Shown in pieces: positions 35,300 through 44,386 of a stretch of DNA of 64,000 nucleotides. The notes under the pieces were generated by a model. That model searched no databases, was not told the DNA's origin, and worked only from the letters and a program-made list of their open reading frames with translations. The DNA comes from a candidate division CSSED10-310 bacterium (GTDB lineage Bacteria; CSSED10-310), in contig JAFGEQ010000005.1 in assembly GCA_016931515.1 (NCBI GenBank), positions 215,617-279,616 on the forward strand. The letters are read 5' to 3'. Each line of letters begins with the position of its first letter. Position 1 is the stretch's first letter. The translations under genes and the position numbers were made by a program.

Positions 35300-36353
35300 T
35301 CGTATTGCCGTTGATCTGTACAACTGGATTGTCCAACTCCAACCTTAAAAACAGATCACTGAAATTAACTCCACCAAAGATAAGGTTGGAACCCAGACTG
35401 ATATGAACTTTATCCCTGGCAAAAAAATCGATGATGGGGCAGATGGATTCCCCCGAAATTCCAGGGTTCATTCCAATTCCAATCCCCGCGAACGCATCGC
35501 TGTCACCATAAGAATTCTTTAATACATCCTGGAATACTTTATGGTTGTCTCCCGCTTCGCTACGGATGACCCGACCACCGGAAAACTCCAGTACGAGATC
35601 CCGAACAATCGCGTCGCCGCATTTGAAGCGAGGAATCATGACACTTCCCTCGACAGACGCTTCAATGGGTGAAAAAAACACCATTCCAGCCGGCAATTCG
35701 TGCCGGCCGTCTTCGATGAATACTTGCCGGTCTTTCAAAGAACACGTCAATTTTTGCGAATGTCCGCTGAGGATCGTGATCGGTTTATCCTTGCCGCGCA
35801 ACGAATCGGCATAACTCCGGCATCGTTTTCTTAAATCGGGATAAGAAATATCGAGCCCTCTGACGAGAGCATCGCTCAATCGATCCAGAGGAATTCCGCA
35901 AAATTCCGCGAGTTCCTGGGTTGGAACATAGATCATCGTAACGTTTTTCTGTTTGATTTTTCCGGTTATTTTCTTCTGGGCGTCCCGGTGGACCTGCTGT
36001 CGTTTTTCAGAAATATGAATCGGATTGAATCGGGGAGCATCTGCCACAATATTGATATGCCGGTTGATATCGGCAATCCATTTTACCATATGCGGTGGCG
36101 GTTTCATCAGGTATTCTTCAGGAACAGTCTGAATGAAGCGTTGTCGGTATGATGGCGTATTCAGCCGGAGGACCGGGAATGCTCCGATCTGAGAAATGGT
36201 CAATGTAATCTCATCAAAGAAATCCATGTAACACCGCTCACCGGTCAGTGTTACTTCGACGATTTGCCCTTCTTTAATCCGTATCGCATCTCTGACAAGC
36301 ACGGAAGCCAGTTCCAGAAGGTGAGGCGAAAATCGTCGTTCGTCGTTGAACAC
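35262..36353 (-). CDS. M29-family (thermophilic-type) aminopeptidase
   Basis: This 363-residue protein resembles M29 metallo-aminopeptidases (AmpS/AmpT): LASVLVRDAIRIKEGQIVEV at the N-terminus, MPSGMVFFSP-like ELPAGMVFFSPIEASVEGSV, LEFSGGRV, and the C-terminal GIGIGMNPGI...DKVHISLGSN..FGG. These enzymes are cytosolic, Co/Zn dependent and remove N-terminal residues from peptides. It is somewhat shorter than the usual 400-410 residues. The GTG start has GGAGG 6 nt upstream. The 3' end overlaps the convergent HAD gene by 38 nt. Confidence 0.82.
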   Translation of the reverse strand: MFNDERRFSPHLLELASVLVRDAIRIKEGQIVEVTLTGERCYMDFFDEITLTISQIGAFPVLRLNTPSYRQRFIQTVPEEYLMKPPPHMVKWIADINRHINIVADAPRFNPIHISEKRQQVHRDAQKKITGKIKQKNVTMIYVPTQELAEFCGIPLDRLSDALVRGLDISYPDLRKRCRSYADSLRGKDKPITILSGHSQKLTCSLKDRQVFIEDGRHELPAGMVFFSPIEASVEGSVMIPRFKCGDAIVRDLVLEFSGGRVIRSEAGDNHKVFQDVLKNSYGDSDAFAGIGIGMNPGISGESICPIIDFFARDKVHISLGSNLIFGGVNFSDLFLRLELDNPVVQINGNTIISPTPPCPDNP

Positions 36354-36408
36354 GTGGATCCTCCGATGGCTAAGACAATTGCAGGGAGTTCATTACAACG
36401 CCCGAATC

Positions 36409-36438
36409 ATTCTACAGGAATTTAATATCGCTTAACAA
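36409..36438 (-). promoter_or_regulatory. Candidate sigma70 promoter of the aminopeptidase gene
   Basis: On the minus strand TTGTTA, 18 bp, then TAGAAT (five of six bases of the -10 consensus) end 55 bp before the GTG start. Confidence 0.45.
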
Positions 36439-36463
36439 CTTCAGATTGCACTATCCCGGTTTA

Positions 36464-38299
36464 TCAGGGTTTGGAGGATGTCCAGGAAAGTGCTGTCAGA
36501 GGCTCCAGACGAGATTCTTCGACGGCTCCAATCACCGGTTCATTTTCTTTCCAGACGGCTATTTGACCCCTTTCGGAGTGACCGAACAGAAGCGAAACGC
36601 TCTGCCCGTCCAACAATGTGATCTGGACAGTTATATTGGGTTCGTCCAAACCGTAGCGTGCCAGCAGACCGGATTCAGAAGGATTAGCATTCACCTGCAA
36701 CTCGGCATCCATATCAAGGGCATGAATTGTCCAATAAATATTTTCGGCAACATCCTGGGAAAACTCGCCGCCGCCCGTGTCCGTGAGTCGCCAGGATGAG
36801 GCATCCGGTTCAAATTCGATGGAGTGCCCCGCACGGGTGACCCGGATTTTGCGGACATCGCTTTTTTCGACATGCATCAATGTCTTGTCCTTGAAATGAA
36901 AAGTGTCCGGCATAAGAGCGTCAGCATCCGAGTCTGAAATACGGAACACGTCTTCCGACTCCTTGGTTTTTATCCATCGGCCGACGTCATCAGACGGCTT
37001 CCCACCGATTTCAAGAAGAGTGATCGGAGTATCGGGAGCATTGGCGGAGAACAGTTTAATGACTGCGATAGTGTCACCGAAACGTTCATCCGGTCGTTTG
37101 ACGCCCGTTGCTCTCAGATAAGTCAGGCTCGACAGATACGAGCCTGCGGCGAGGGAATCCGTTTTCACGTCCGGGGGTTTGATCATCGTCCAGGCACCGC
37201 CTGAATCCCTTACCAATTCGATGGATGCTTTAGGTGATTCAATGACGATGCGATCAATCACATCACGATTCATGTCACAGACAGTTTTCGATCGGTAATA
37301 GAAATAATCCGGTTTAAAAACATCATAGAAATCATTTTTCAGAATTAAAACCGGTCCCGATTCATTGCAACGTGCATAGCGTGATTTTCCACCCGGATCC
37401 GAATGCTCGCCGATATCGATAACGGATAGCGTTCCGTCATCCGGAACGGCGCGAATCCGGATCGTTGGCTCACGGAGTCCATATTGGTCGGCGTCGGCGG
37501 GTTGATCGATAAAATCATCAATGGAACGGGCGGTCAGCACACCCAGCATTTCCTGGATTCGTGACATGTCTGCGGGTGACTCTTTACCCACCTCCGGTGA
37601 TCCATGTCCCTGAGACGCCTTTTCCTCCCTGACGGTCCATTCCTGATTTGTTCGCTTGAAAACCAGTGTCAATGCGTCTTTCGGGAACTCGACGGTCACC
37701 CCGTTAATCGAATCACGGGATGTATCCATCACTTCCCGTTTCCTGAATTCCAGAGCTTTCCGGATTAATGATGTTTTAAGACTGATGTCAACCAGATAGA
37801 TATCGGGATTATCCCCGAATGATGCATAAAAAGCGTCTCCGGATGGATTCTCATCACCAAGCCGGATCTGCGTCTCAGTGCCGTCGTAGGATAAATCAAT
37901 GATAAATCCGGGTGTTCCCAGCCCATACGGTTCGAGCGACTCCGGATTCGATACGATCAGGCGGCCTCGCCGGATTTTTACCAGATTACCGGCGAGTGCT
38001 TCGGCAATATCCTGATCACAATTCGCGATGACCGGTTTTTGAAGGTACCATTCACCATCGGACCGATAAAATTCGAGCAGATACGGATGGGTATCCTGTG
38101 TCTCCATATCGGGAGGAGTTTCAGCGAGGCGGCTGATACGTATCCGCTGCAACCTGGCTGGCTCCAGACCCGGCATGACACGGGCCGCCTCTAGTTCCGC
38201 TTCGGTCCGAAGCTCGGATCCCCGGATCTCGTAGAAGTAATACCAGGCTGTCAGGGCAGCTCCGATCAGCAGGTAGATACTGTTTCGACGCCAGTTCAT
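36464..38299 (-). CDS. DUF4340 domain protein of a Gld-type ABC operon
   Basis: This 611-residue protein has an N-terminal TM helix (about 7-23) and a large extracytoplasmic part with repeated DUF4340-type units. Segments such as LVKIRRGRLIVSNPESLEPYGL, FIIDLSYDGTETQIRLGDENPSGDAFYA and RYGLDEPNITVQITLLDG are typical. DUF4340 genes are regularly last in operons with a Gld-like ABC ATPase, permease and GldG auxiliary protein, as here. Its start overlaps the gldG-like gene by 4 nt. Biochemical function is unknown; a periplasmic component of the exporter is the reasonable guess. Confidence 0.88.
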   Translation of the reverse strand: MNWRRNSIYLLIGAALTAWYYFYEIRGSELRTEAELEAARVMPGLEPARLQRIRISRLAETPPDMETQDTHPYLLEFYRSDGEWYLQKPVIANCDQDIAEALAGNLVKIRRGRLIVSNPESLEPYGLGTPGFIIDLSYDGTETQIRLGDENPSGDAFYASFGDNPDIYLVDISLKTSLIRKALEFRKREVMDTSRDSINGVTVEFPKDALTLVFKRTNQEWTVREEKASQGHGSPEVGKESPADMSRIQEMLGVLTARSIDDFIDQPADADQYGLREPTIRIRAVPDDGTLSVIDIGEHSDPGGKSRYARCNESGPVLILKNDFYDVFKPDYFYYRSKTVCDMNRDVIDRIVIESPKASIELVRDSGGAWTMIKPPDVKTDSLAAGSYLSSLTYLRATGVKRPDERFGDTIAVIKLFSANAPDTPITLLEIGGKPSDDVGRWIKTKESEDVFRISDSDADALMPDTFHFKDKTLMHVEKSDVRKIRVTRAGHSIEFEPDASSWRLTDTGGGEFSQDVAENIYWTIHALDMDAELQVNANPSESGLLARYGLDEPNITVQITLLDGQSVSLLFGHSERGQIAVWKENEPVIGAVEESRLEPLTALSWTSSKP

Positions 38300-39711
38300 G
38301 CCCTGCGTCTCCTGGTAATGATTCTGACGATCCCGAAGATTGCCATGGACAGCGGAAGCAGAATGACCGGGATCACGAGGCCGACCACCAGTTGCATCGG
38401 TTGCAGCAGCAGGGGTTGAGATGTTTTTTCGCGTGGAGGGATCGCGATCAAATCTTCTTCATCGGTCAACCAGTGAAATGCATTCATTACGAACGGTTGA
38501 TGAGTGGCAAATGTCTGCAAAAAGATATTGCCGATAAAATCTGCATCACCCACCGCAACAATACGGGCTCCGCCACTGCCTTTTTCTTTTAAATCAGCGG
38601 ATCCTGCGATCGCATCCGGAGTAAGGTTTTCCGCATCGCCGATTTCGCTGTAGGCAACTGCGACTGAGATCGGGCCGGCCATATCCGTATCCGGGTTGTA
38701 CTCAAGTGTTCCGTTTTCCAGCGCTTTCAGGTCGGTTTTTGCGTAGGTTTCTGTGGATGTCATGGCAAGATTTTGCACCAGTCGCCCGTCCATGGGCGGC
38801 TCTGCCGCGGTTACCGATCGGGCGATATGAAATACCAATCCACTGTTAAAATCTTTAGTTATTTCATGAGCGGGATACTCTTCAACGATGGGTTGAACCA
38901 TGTTCTGAAACCCTGTTGGATCAACGATAATTGAGTCTGCCGCACTGATTCCGAATTCGGTCAGAAGCCCGGCGAATTTCTGACAGGAACCCGGCTCGAG
39001 TGCGACGAATAGTCTGCCACCCTGGGACAGGTATGACCGGATTTTATCGATGACCGGATCGACCGGGTCGTGAACCGGGCCGATTACCGCCAGAACATCG
39101 CAATCCTCTAATTCGACATCTCCGGCCATCAGGTTCACGATTTTTATGTCGTAGTTGGCATCCTGAAGAGCCAGTTTTAAGAGCATGAGCCCATCGTTCT
39201 CCATCGATTCCGGATCCAATTCTCCATTCCCTGTCGAAAAGTAAACGGTATGGCGGGTGTCACCCTGAACAAGCCTGATCAGTGTGTTCGTAATGGCATG
39301 CTCCGTAAGCTCTGTCACTTTTCGAAATCGGGTGCCTTGTTCCAGCACAATCGTATTGTAATGACTGATATCGAATTTCTTTGCGAGTCCTGGATCTTTG
39401 TCCGGATCGACATACCGGATTGTGAAGGAGGAGGAGGCAACATTGAACAATCCCAGCAGATCCTTTGCGGTATCGTATCCTTCATCAAATTCCCGGTAAT
39501 AACAGTATGCGACAACGGGTTCTTTCAGGTTCCCGAGAATCTGCACTGTCTGCGGAGCCAGCGTAAACTGGTGGTCCGAGGTCAGATCGATCGAGTGCTG
39601 GTGGCGGAGAGCTATCAGATTGGCCAGGATCAGGATGCCGACAACCGTAACGATTGACAATACACTCGAAAATAACCCCATTCGTCTTTTTTTGCTTGAT
39701 TGGCTGTCCAT
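38296..39711 (-). CDS. GldG-like ABC auxiliary membrane protein
   Basis: This 471-residue protein has an N-terminal TM helix (about 15-36), an extracytoplasmic GldG/ABC_transp_aux domain (SIDLTSDHQFTLAPQTVQIL, YFSTGNGELDPES, GGRLFVALEPGS) and a C-terminal TM helix (about 440-465). It resembles the auxiliary subunit of the Gld/Nos-type ABC-2 exporters. The start is ATG at 39711, because GGAGGGG is 6 nt upstream; in-frame starts at 39717 and 39726 are too close to that site. It follows the permease with a slight gap and overlaps the DUF4340 gene by 4 nt. Confidence 0.88.
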   Translation of the reverse strand: MDSQSSKKRRMGLFSSVLSIVTVVGILILANLIALRHQHSIDLTSDHQFTLAPQTVQILGNLKEPVVAYCYYREFDEGYDTAKDLLGLFNVASSSFTIRYVDPDKDPGLAKKFDISHYNTIVLEQGTRFRKVTELTEHAITNTLIRLVQGDTRHTVYFSTGNGELDPESMENDGLMLLKLALQDANYDIKIVNLMAGDVELEDCDVLAVIGPVHDPVDPVIDKIRSYLSQGGRLFVALEPGSCQKFAGLLTEFGISAADSIIVDPTGFQNMVQPIVEEYPAHEITKDFNSGLVFHIARSVTAAEPPMDGRLVQNLAMTSTETYAKTDLKALENGTLEYNPDTDMAGPISVAVAYSEIGDAENLTPDAIAGSADLKEKGSGGARIVAVGDADFIGNIFLQTFATHQPFVMNAFHWLTDEEDLIAIPPREKTSQPLLLQPMQLVVGLVIPVILLPLSMAIFGIVRIITRRRRA

Positions 39712-39713
39712 TG

Positions 39714-40484
39714 TCATCCCCTCCACTTCTTCGATTCCAGAACCTGGCCGGTGAGGAAGAGGAAAAAGATAGTCATTGAGAAGAAATAGACCAGGTCTGT
39801 AAGAGCCACGACTCCCTTTATCAACGGTTCGAAATGGTTGATGATCGATAAATGATCAAGAATCTGATGAAGCAGGCCTCCATCCTGCGGGCTGAGCCAT
39901 CCCGCCATCCAGAGAACGAGATTGAGACCGAAGGCGACAAGGGCTGCGATAATCTGGTTTTCTGTTGCCGAACTGGCCAGGATTCCGGCGGCTGTAAAGA
40001 TCGATACCATCATCAGGAAGCCCAGGTAGGTGGATGCGATCAGAGCCGGTTCCGGCGTGCTCCAGGCAAAGAGCAGACCTGGATATATGAGAGTCAAAAT
40101 CAGCAGGAAGCTCATGGTAATCAAAACAGCAGCGAATTTTCCGAGAATAACCTGGAAATCCGATACGGGATAGGTCAGCATCAATTCCAGAGTGCCGGCT
40201 CTTTTTTCCTCGCTGAAAGAGCGCATGGTGATAGCTGGGATGAAAAACAGGAAAATCACCGCAAAATTGGCGGCTAACGGGCGGATAAAATCCGCAGCGA
40301 GGTTCAGTGTTTCTGAGAAATAGGGATTTTGCATGGATGAGAAGGAAATCTGTGTATATACAACCAGATTGGAATAAAACAGCAAGCCTGTCAGCAGCAA
40401 GAAGACCGTAGCGACGGCATAGAAAATCGGAGATAGAAAGTATCCCCGGAGATCCCGGTTGACTATTGCCCAGAACGCTTTCAT
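39714..40484 (-). CDS. ABC-2 type exporter permease, GldF-like
   Basis: This 256-residue membrane subunit has six hydrophobic helices and the family-typical N-terminus FWAIVNRDLRGYFLSPIFYAV plus MRSFSEEKRAGTLELMLTYPVSD, the coupling region of ABC-2 permeases. The start is ATG at 40484 with GGAGGAG 8 nt upstream; the longer frame to 40568 is inside the ATPase gene and unsupported. It overlaps the ATPase gene by 4 nt. With the ATPase and GldG-like protein it forms an exporter of unknown substrate; gliding is not implied. Confidence 0.92.
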   Translation of the reverse strand: MKAFWAIVNRDLRGYFLSPIFYAVATVFLLLTGLLFYSNLVVYTQISFSSMQNPYFSETLNLAADFIRPLAANFAVIFLFFIPAITMRSFSEEKRAGTLELMLTYPVSDFQVILGKFAAVLITMSFLLILTLIYPGLLFAWSTPEPALIASTYLGFLMMVSIFTAAGILASSATENQIIAALVAFGLNLVLWMAGWLSPQDGGLLHQILDHLSIINHFEPLIKGVVALTDLVYFFSMTIFFLFLTGQVLESKKWRG

Positions 40485-41434
40485 TGTACAGACTCCTCCC
40501 GCGTGACAAGCTGAATGAAGATATCTTCGAGGGAGCGGGTTTGCCGGTGAAGCTCCAGGAGGTTCCATCCGGCTTCCACTATACTGCGCGCGACAACAGG
40601 TCTGATATCGGGTTGGCCGTCAGCGATGATCTGCAATCTGAGCACACCGTTTTCCAGGTGGCTGACCGGTTGCACGGTCCGGATTTGATGAATATTTTTC
40701 AACATCCCGATTAAACCGTCCGGTTCGCTTCCTCCGCTGATCTCCAGCAGGATGGAATCAGTGCTGCTGAGGCCTCTGTCCAGGTTTTCAGGCGTATCCA
40801 CCGCGACGAGACGCCCCCGGTTTAGAATAATCACTCGCTCGCATAGCTGGGATACTTCCGGCAGAATGTGGGAGGATAGGATAATGGTGCGACGGCCGCC
40901 GAGATCTCGGATCAGTTCGCGGATTTCTATAATCTGTTGGGGATCGAGCCCGCTGGTGGGCTCGTCAAGAATCAGAATATCCGGATTGCCGACCATGGCC
41001 TGCGCAAGACCCAGCCGCTGGCGGTATCCCTTCGACAGGTGCCCGGACAGTTTGTTACGGACCTCACCCAACCCGCATTGATTCATGATGTCATCAAGAT
41101 GATTTTTTCGCGACGCACGGGGTACTTTCTTCAGATCTGCCACGAATTCAAGATATTCTGTCACCATCATCTCGCGATAAACCGGAACGGATTCAGGAAG
41201 GTACCCGATATGATCACGCGCTTCACGGGATTTTTCTCTCAGGTTGTACCCCGCTACCCAGGCATTGCCGTCCGTAGGTGTCAGATAACCGGTTAGTATT
41301 CGTATGGTCGTCGTTTTTCCGGCACCGTTCGGACCCAGAAATCCGAGAATTTCTCCCGGCTTCATCTGGAATGAGAGATTATCGAGGGCAACAGTATCAC
41401 CGAACCGTTTGGTCAGGTTCTGAACCTCTATCAT
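40481..41434 (-). CDS. ABC-2 type exporter ATPase, GldA-like
   Basis: This 317-residue ATPase has Walker A GPNGAGKT at 34-41, signature LSKGYRQRLGLAQAM, Walker B ILILDEPTSGLDP and a C-terminal extension of about 90 residues usual in the CcmA/GldA group. GGAGG lies 8 nt before the ATG. It heads the four-gene operon ATPase-permease-GldG-DUF4340. Cytosolic face of the exporter. Confidence 0.93.
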   Translation of the reverse strand: MIEVQNLTKRFGDTVALDNLSFQMKPGEILGFLGPNGAGKTTTIRILTGYLTPTDGNAWVAGYNLREKSREARDHIGYLPESVPVYREMMVTEYLEFVADLKKVPRASRKNHLDDIMNQCGLGEVRNKLSGHLSKGYRQRLGLAQAMVGNPDILILDEPTSGLDPQQIIEIRELIRDLGGRRTIILSSHILPEVSQLCERVIILNRGRLVAVDTPENLDRGLSSTDSILLEISGGSEPDGLIGMLKNIHQIRTVQPVSHLENGVLRLQIIADGQPDIRPVVARSIVEAGWNLLELHRQTRSLEDIFIQLVTREESVQ

Positions 41435-41460
41435 AAACCATTCCTCCTCAAACAGTGCGA

Positions 41461-41490
41461 CGGCGGTACCGGTTGATCGGTACCCCGCCG
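41461..41490 (-). terminator. Strong hairpin between htrA and the ABC operon
   Basis: CGGCGGTACCG (41461-41471) pairs with the segment at 41478-41490, leaving a 6-nt loop and a 2-nt bulge. It lies 19 bp after the htrA stop. There is no T-run on either strand, so it may be a rho-assisted stop or an mRNA-stabilising stem rather than a classical terminator. Confidence 0.4.
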
Positions 41491-41508
41491 CGGTTTCATC
41501 TATTCAAG

Positions 41509-42960
41509 CTACTTGCTCGCCGGCCGCAACCCGATGAATATCCTGGATTTTCCGCGCTGCACGTAGAGAACGACGCCTTCATCGGATTTCAGATCCGACA
41601 CGGCATCCTTATAGTCCTCAACGTTCTTCAACGGTTTCCGATTCAATTCGAGAATAATATCACCTCGAGTCAACCCGGCTTTTTCCGCGGCACCGCCCGC
41701 TTCGACATCCGATATCAGAACGCCCGCCGTGCTGTCCAGACGAAGCTGACGCGCAATTTCAGGTGAGATGTTCTGCACGGTCATACCGAAATCCAGGGAG
41801 ACTCCGGATGTGTTGTGTAGCTGCAGATCACTTCCGGGCCGCAAACCGATCTTGATGTCTGCCGATTTTTTCTTACCATTCCTAAGAAACTCGAGTTTGA
41901 CTTTTTTATCCACCGGTGTGGAGGCTACAACCTGGGACAGATGGCCCGAATCCCTGATTTTCATACCATCGAATTCCAGAATGACGTCACCGGCTTCAAT
42001 GCCTGCTTCGGCTGCCGGACCGTCTCCGACGACTTCAGCAATGATTGCTCCTTCGGTCGATGACAGATTCAGACCTTCCGCAAGATCGGGCGTGATACTC
42101 TGGATTGTGACGCCCAGCCATCCGCGCGTAACTGACCCTTTTTCCTTCAAATCTTTAAGCAGTGGTTTCACCATGTTGATCGGTATTGCGAAACCGATCC
42201 CTGCGGATTGTCCCGTTCGTGATGCAATCACTGTATTGATGCCGATCAGTCTGCCATGGATATCCAGCAGCGGACCGCCGGAATTGCCGGGATTAATGGA
42301 CGCATCCGTCTGGATGAAGTCCTGATACGGCAGTTCATCCCTTGGCATCACGGTCGATCTCCGGGTCGCACTGACAACGCCGACCGTTACAGTATGACCG
42401 AATCCGAAGGGATTACCGATTGCCATGACCCAATCACCCGCGATGATGATATCGGAATCACCCATCGGAATCGGATTTACAGCTGATTTTGGATCAATCT
42501 TGATCAGACCGATGTCCGTTTCCGAATCCGTTCCGATCACGGTGGCCTGATAGGTATCTCCGTTCAGCAGCGTGACTGTCACTTCATCGACATCCTTAAC
42601 CACATGATTATTCGTCAGGATGTAGCCGTCAGTGTCGATGATCACGCCTGAACCGAGTGATTGGAGTGTTCGCGGTCGGGTCTGAGGTTCAGAAAAATAG
42701 CGGAAAAAATCATCGCCAAAAAACTCGTCGAACGGTGTCCGATTTCGCGGTTGAAGCATTCCGGAAGGCTTTACCACTGTCGTTGTCGAAATATTGACAA
42801 CACTGTCGCTGTATTGTTTGGCAATGTCCCGGAAAGTCGTGAAGGTAAACGGTTGATTGTCGATGTCGTTGGCACCGTTCATCGAGCTCTGCGCACCGAC
42901 CGGCATACCTGATAGTCCCATAATAATTGCTACGATGATCGAAAAGATCTGATATTTCAT
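41509..42960 (-). CDS. HtrA/Deg-family periplasmic serine protease
   Basis: This 483-residue Do-type protease has a signal peptide at 1-23 (cleaved after AQ), a trypsin-like domain with catalytic triad H119 (TNNHVV), D149 (TDSETDIGL) and S227 (NPGNSGGPL), and two PDZ domains at about 290-375 and 395-480. It degrades or refolds misfolded envelope proteins. ATG at 42960 has AAAGGAG 5 nt upstream; a second in-frame ATG at 42993 also has a good site (GAAGGAG), giving 11 extra residues before the signal peptide. Both are possible. Monocistronic or upstream of the ABC operon. Confidence 0.94.
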   Translation of the reverse strand: MKYQIFSIIVAIIMGLSGMPVGAQSSMNGANDIDNQPFTFTTFRDIAKQYSDSVVNISTTTVVKPSGMLQPRNRTPFDEFFGDDFFRYFSEPQTRPRTLQSLGSGVIIDTDGYILTNNHVVKDVDEVTVTLLNGDTYQATVIGTDSETDIGLIKIDPKSAVNPIPMGDSDIIIAGDWVMAIGNPFGFGHTVTVGVVSATRRSTVMPRDELPYQDFIQTDASINPGNSGGPLLDIHGRLIGINTVIASRTGQSAGIGFAIPINMVKPLLKDLKEKGSVTRGWLGVTIQSITPDLAEGLNLSSTEGAIIAEVVGDGPAAEAGIEAGDVILEFDGMKIRDSGHLSQVVASTPVDKKVKLEFLRNGKKKSADIKIGLRPGSDLQLHNTSGVSLDFGMTVQNISPEIARQLRLDSTAGVLISDVEAGGAAEKAGLTRGDIILELNRKPLKNVEDYKDAVSDLKSDEGVVLYVQRGKSRIFIGLRPASK

Positions 42961-43058
42961 AACGACTCCTTTGTACGATGCGATCGTGTCCATGATCGAT
43001 TCTCCTTCGATAAAACACGATTTTTCATCGTATTGTTCCAGGAATTTAGTCTGATCTC

Positions 43059-44297
43059 TCAAGGGCAGTATTCCGGATCGTTCCCGATATCTCGGGTGGA
43101 CAGAGGAAAACGGGCGCTGTGCAATGCGACCACACAACCCGCCAGAATCCAGAAGAGAATGCCGATTTCATTTTCGTACCGGAAGGTCGTAAAGCTGAAT
43201 ATCAGGAAAACGGCGAAACTGCCGGCCATACCCAGCAACTGACTTTCAACCATCGGTAACGGTTTTCTTCGCAGCATCCTGAAAATCAGATAGAATGTAA
43301 CCGCTATGATGACAAGAAAAGACAGGAGTCCCAGGAATCCTGTCTCCAGAACGATCTGCAGGTAAAGGTTGTGCGCGTTTTCAAATAACATGCCACTGGA
43401 TTGTGAATAAATATAATCCGGATACAGCCGCTGGAATATCCGATTGCCGTATCCGGCTCCCAACCATGGTCTCTCCTTGATCATCAGGACCGCGCTTCGC
43501 CACATCCAGACACGGTCTCCGAACGATTCGTTGTCCTCCATCTCGAGAATGCGGGTGATACTGGTTGCCCGAATAATGATGTCCGGAGGTAAAAACCAGG
43601 GAGCCGACAGAACGCCGATCAACAGCAGAACAAGCATGCGCCGGTCCTTTAACGCTGCAAGAATGGACACGGCCAGGAGACTGCTGATCCAGGCGCCGCG
43701 TGACATTGTGACCAGCATGAAACCCAGACAGAGAATCAGAACAACCAGGGAGACTGACCGGCGCCAGCCGCGCGTGCATAAAAACCGGCTTAAAACGATC
43801 GGCATGACCATTGCGGTAAAAAACGCCGCCCGTCCGAAACTCGTCAGAAAAGAAGTTGCACGCCCCTCTTTGACAAGCTCGCCGGAGAAATACCCGGTGA
43901 GCCCTATGGCTGCGATCAATGTTACGGTGATGATCAATGTCAGCATGATCCGCCGGGTATATTTGGGGGAGTCCATCGCCGATACCGTCAGGTAGAAGAA
44001 AAACATCTGGTAAAGGAATTCTTTCCTGAGGGCGGAGAATGAATAGGATGGATCGATGGATGTCATCGTCTTGTAAATGATGATGGCGGCATATATCAGG
44101 ATGGGAAGGTCCAGTGGCGTCGTGCGGATTGGAAATCGTCCCGTCAGGAAGCCGCGAAGAATCAGACAGGCAAGTGATGTGATGATCAAACCGGATCGGA
44201 TGGCGGCAGAGTGAGGGATGGTCATCACCAGAATATACAGGATGAGGGACCCCCTCATGATTCGGTCAGATATGAATAAAGTGTCTTCGCGGGTCAT
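43059..44297 (-). CDS. O-antigen ligase/polymerase family membrane protein
   Basis: This integral membrane protein has about 412 residues and 10-12 helices. The Wzy_C/WaaL-type region is near residues 290-345 (RPWLGAGYGNRIFQRLYP...FENAHNLYLQIVLETGFLGLLSF), whose periplasmic loop holds the conserved His-containing NxH/NHxY motif. Members either ligate O-antigen to lipid A-core or polymerise repeat units. ATG at 44297 follows a weak AGG-rich site; the frame runs 23 codons further upstream. It opens the polysaccharide locus and is divergent from the GT-C gene at 44387. Confidence 0.85.
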   Translation of the reverse strand: MTREDTLFISDRIMRGSLILYILVMTIPHSAAIRSGLIITSLACLILRGFLTGRFPIRTTPLDLPILIYAAIIIYKTMTSIDPSYSFSALRKEFLYQMFFFYLTVSAMDSPKYTRRIMLTLIITVTLIAAIGLTGYFSGELVKEGRATSFLTSFGRAAFFTAMVMPIVLSRFLCTRGWRRSVSLVVLILCLGFMLVTMSRGAWISSLLAVSILAALKDRRMLVLLLIGVLSAPWFLPPDIIIRATSITRILEMEDNESFGDRVWMWRSAVLMIKERPWLGAGYGNRIFQRLYPDYIYSQSSGMLFENAHNLYLQIVLETGFLGLLSFLVIIAVTFYLIFRMLRRKPLPMVESQLLGMAGSFAVFLIFSFTTFRYENEIGILFWILAGCVVALHSARFPLSTRDIGNDPEYCP

Positions 44298-44386
44298 GAC
44301 CTGTATCCTGCAGTCTGACGCCCGGAGAGTCAATAAAAAATCTCCGATATTGTTCCTGCGGATCAAGTTTGCTAGCCTGAGGAGGT

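Noticed and set aside
40485..40568. 28-codon N-terminal extension of the ABC-2 permease
   Set aside because: Encoded inside the ATPase gene in another frame; ATG at 40484 has a strong ribosome site and the family-typical N-terminus.
13010..43040. Small hairpin CGAT-type stem after the O-antigen ligase stop (near 43010-43040) considered as a terminator
   Set aside because: Only a 5-bp stem (ACGAT/ATCGT) with a short interrupted T-run; too weak to list.
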